Positions 6,014 to 6,996 of a DNA stretch of 6,996 bases are shown one piece after another; the first letter of the stretch is position 1; every line of letters begins with the position of its first letter. The stretch comes from Alphaproteobacteria bacterium. Its GTDB lineage: Bacteria; Pseudomonadota; Alphaproteobacteria; Micavibrionales; Micavibrionaceae. The stretch spans positions 1-6,996 of the forward strand of contig JAUICS010000067.1 in NCBI GenBank assembly GCA_030427765.1, given 5' to 3'. The notes under the pieces are model-generated. The model worked only from the letters and a program-made list of their open reading frames with translations. It had not been told where the DNA came from and searched no databases. The position numbers and the translations under genes were made by a program.

Positions 6014-6038
6014 GTTATCCACGGATTCTGTGGATAAC
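6014..6038. repeat. perfect inverted repeat holding two facing DnaA-box-like sequences
   Basis: GTTATCCAC and GTGGATAAC are exact reverse complements around a 7-bp loop. On the minus strand 6037-6029 reads TTATCCACA, identical to the classical strong DnaA box. On the plus strand 6015-6023 reads TTATCCACG, one mismatch away. The repeat sits 12 bp past the DHH stop and upstream of the photolyase promoter candidate. A hairpin in the DHH transcript is possible, but no U-run follows at once, so an intrinsic terminator is doubtful. Confidence 0.6.
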
Positions 6039-6050
6039 TGTGATCTGGAA

Positions 6051-6996
6051 TTATCCGTCCGCTGTGATGCGAAGTATCAGCTCATCCAAAACTGCGTTGG
6101 CTTTTTCCGTTTCAATTTGGCATGTTCCGGCCGCATTGTGGCCGCCACCGCCGTATTCGAGCATAAGACTACCCACATCCGTACGGGACGTACGGTTTAG
6201 AATCGATTTTCCAACCGCCATAACAACGTTTTGCTGGTTTTTACCCCACATAACGTGGCATGAAATATTGCAATGTGAAAACAGGGCGTAAATCATAAAC
6301 CTGTTGCCGGGCCATATAGTCTCTTCGTTGCGGAGATCCAGAACAATCATGTTTTTATGAAGTTTTGCGCATTTTTGAATTTGTTCTTTAAAACGGCCTT
6401 GGTAATTCATATATAAATCAACGCGTTCTTTTACATCGGGCAGTTGAAGAATGGAGTCGATGTCATTGTGATCACGGCAGTAATCAATCAAATCCATCAT
6501 CAATTGATAATTTGATACATTGAAATCACGAAAACGACCAAGTCCTGTACGTGCATCCATAAGGAAGCTGAGCAGCTCCCATCCTTGAGGATCGAGAATA
6601 TCATCTTTTGTGAATTGGGCCGCATCGGCTTTATCCACGGCGTTCATCATGTCATCTGAAATTGTTGGGAATTTCTCTTTTCCACCAAAGTAATTATAGA
6701 CAACGCGCGCAGCCGAAGGTGCAGCGGGGTCGATGATATGGTTTTCTGGCTGTCCGCCAACACGTTCAACCTCGCTTGCATGGTGATCGAATGATAGGTA
6801 TACGCCCTCAACATACGGAAGGTTGGTTGTGATATCTTTGCCTGTGACATCAATAATTCCGTCTTGCATATCTTTTGGATGTACAAATGTAATGTCATCG
6901 ATAATGTCCAGTTCTTTCAATAAAACTGCGCAGACTAATCCGTCCATATCACTTCGTGTGATCAAGCGGTATTTTTCGCCGGGTTGTGGGGAGATA
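6051..6996 (-). CDS. DHH-family phosphoesterase (exopolyphosphatase/RecJ/NrnA-like), 5' end outside the window
   Basis: The frame is open to the right edge, reading ISPQPGEKYRLITRSDMDG at its start. Only a TTG at 6965 could start inside the window, and it would cut the first beta strand, so the true start lies beyond 6996. Counting from that TTG, DHH motifs are SDMDG (5-9), the family signature FDHHAS (59-64), DKAD (111-114) and the C-terminal DHHA1-type GGGGHNAAG (272-280). These residues bind metal ions, usually manganese, and phosphate in enzymes that cleave phosphodiester or phosphoanhydride bonds. No OB or other nucleic-acid-binding domain is visible, so a small substrate such as oligonucleotide, cyclic dinucleotide product or polyphosphate fits better than RecJ activity. 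Exact substrate cannot be assigned. It lies upstream of the photolyase on the same strand, but the 144-bp spacer with its own promoter candidate argues against tight co-transcription. Confidence 0.88.
   Translation of the reverse strand, partial: ISPQPGEKYRLITRSDMDGLVCAVLLKELDIIDDITFVHPKDMQDGIIDVTGKDITTNLPYVEGVYLSFDHHASEVERVGGQPENHIIDPAAPSAARVVYNYFGGKEKFPTISDDMMNAVDKADAAQFTKDDILDPQGWELLSFLMDARTGLGRFRDFNVSNYQLMMDLIDYCRDHNDIDSILQLPDVKERVDLYMNYQGRFKEQIQKCAKLHKNMIVLDLRNEETIWPGNRFMIYALFSHCNISCHVMWGKNQQNVVMAVGKSILNRTSRTDVGSLMLEYGGGGHNAAGTCQIETEKANAVLDELILRITADG

Noticed and set aside
6014..6038. Intrinsic terminator for the DHH phosphoesterase
   Set aside because: The stem is good but no T-tract follows immediately on the minus strand, so the DnaA-box/operator reading was preferred; a factor-dependent end cannot be excluded.
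6963..6965. TTG start codon for the DHH protein
   Set aside because: The frame stays open upstream to the window edge and encodes GEKYR just before LITRSD, which belongs to the first strand of the fold; the gene is treated as partial.
1..6996. tRNA/rRNA genes, CRISPR arrays, insertion sequences, prophage or integration sites
   Set aside because: No conserved RNA-gene sequence, spaced direct repeats, transposase motifs or terminal inverted repeats were seen on either strand.

Overview
The window looks like an ordinary-chromosome segment of an alphaproteobacterium with moderate GC. The single-domain response regulator with a GPDRRRR tail and the DHH phosphoesterase resemble proteins I associate with the Rhodospirillales/Micavibrio side of the class. 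That placement is from memory of the families and is only moderately secure. I see no rRNA, tRNA, CRISPR array, insertion sequence or phage gene.

Layout, left to right. A minus-strand pair opens the window: a response regulator (143-667) and, downstream of it, the first 33 codons of an unrecognised gene that runs off the left edge (1-100). A 156-bp divergent spacer carries a perfect 9+9 bp palindrome and compact promoter candidates. It is followed by a plus-strand TyrA-type prephenate/arogenate dehydrogenase (824-2230). This meets tail-to-tail, with a 6-bp gap, a minus-strand peptidase S66 (LD-carboxypeptidase, 2237-3154). An AT-rich 291-bp divergent spacer precedes a plus-strand hydrophobic protein of unknown function (3446-4480), which ends 1 bp from the stop of a minus-strand class I photolyase (4482-5906). 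A 144-bp spacer with an inverted pair of DnaA-box-like sequences separates the photolyase from a DHH-family phosphoesterase (6051-6996) whose start lies beyond the right edge.

The genes do not form one pathway. They cover phosphotransfer signalling, tyrosine synthesis, murein recycling, light-driven DNA repair and a metal-dependent phosphoesterase. The parts most worth a second look are: (1) the dehydrogenase, about 170 residues longer than usual, whose C-terminal extension aligns with the enzyme's own helical domain, so it appears to be an internal duplication with the catalytic residues lost in the second copy; (2) the 344-residue hydrophobic protein, which has no lysine and no cysteine and is strongly acidic; and (3) the two regulatory-looking palindromes. 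I found no clear multi-gene novel system such as a defence island or secretion locus.
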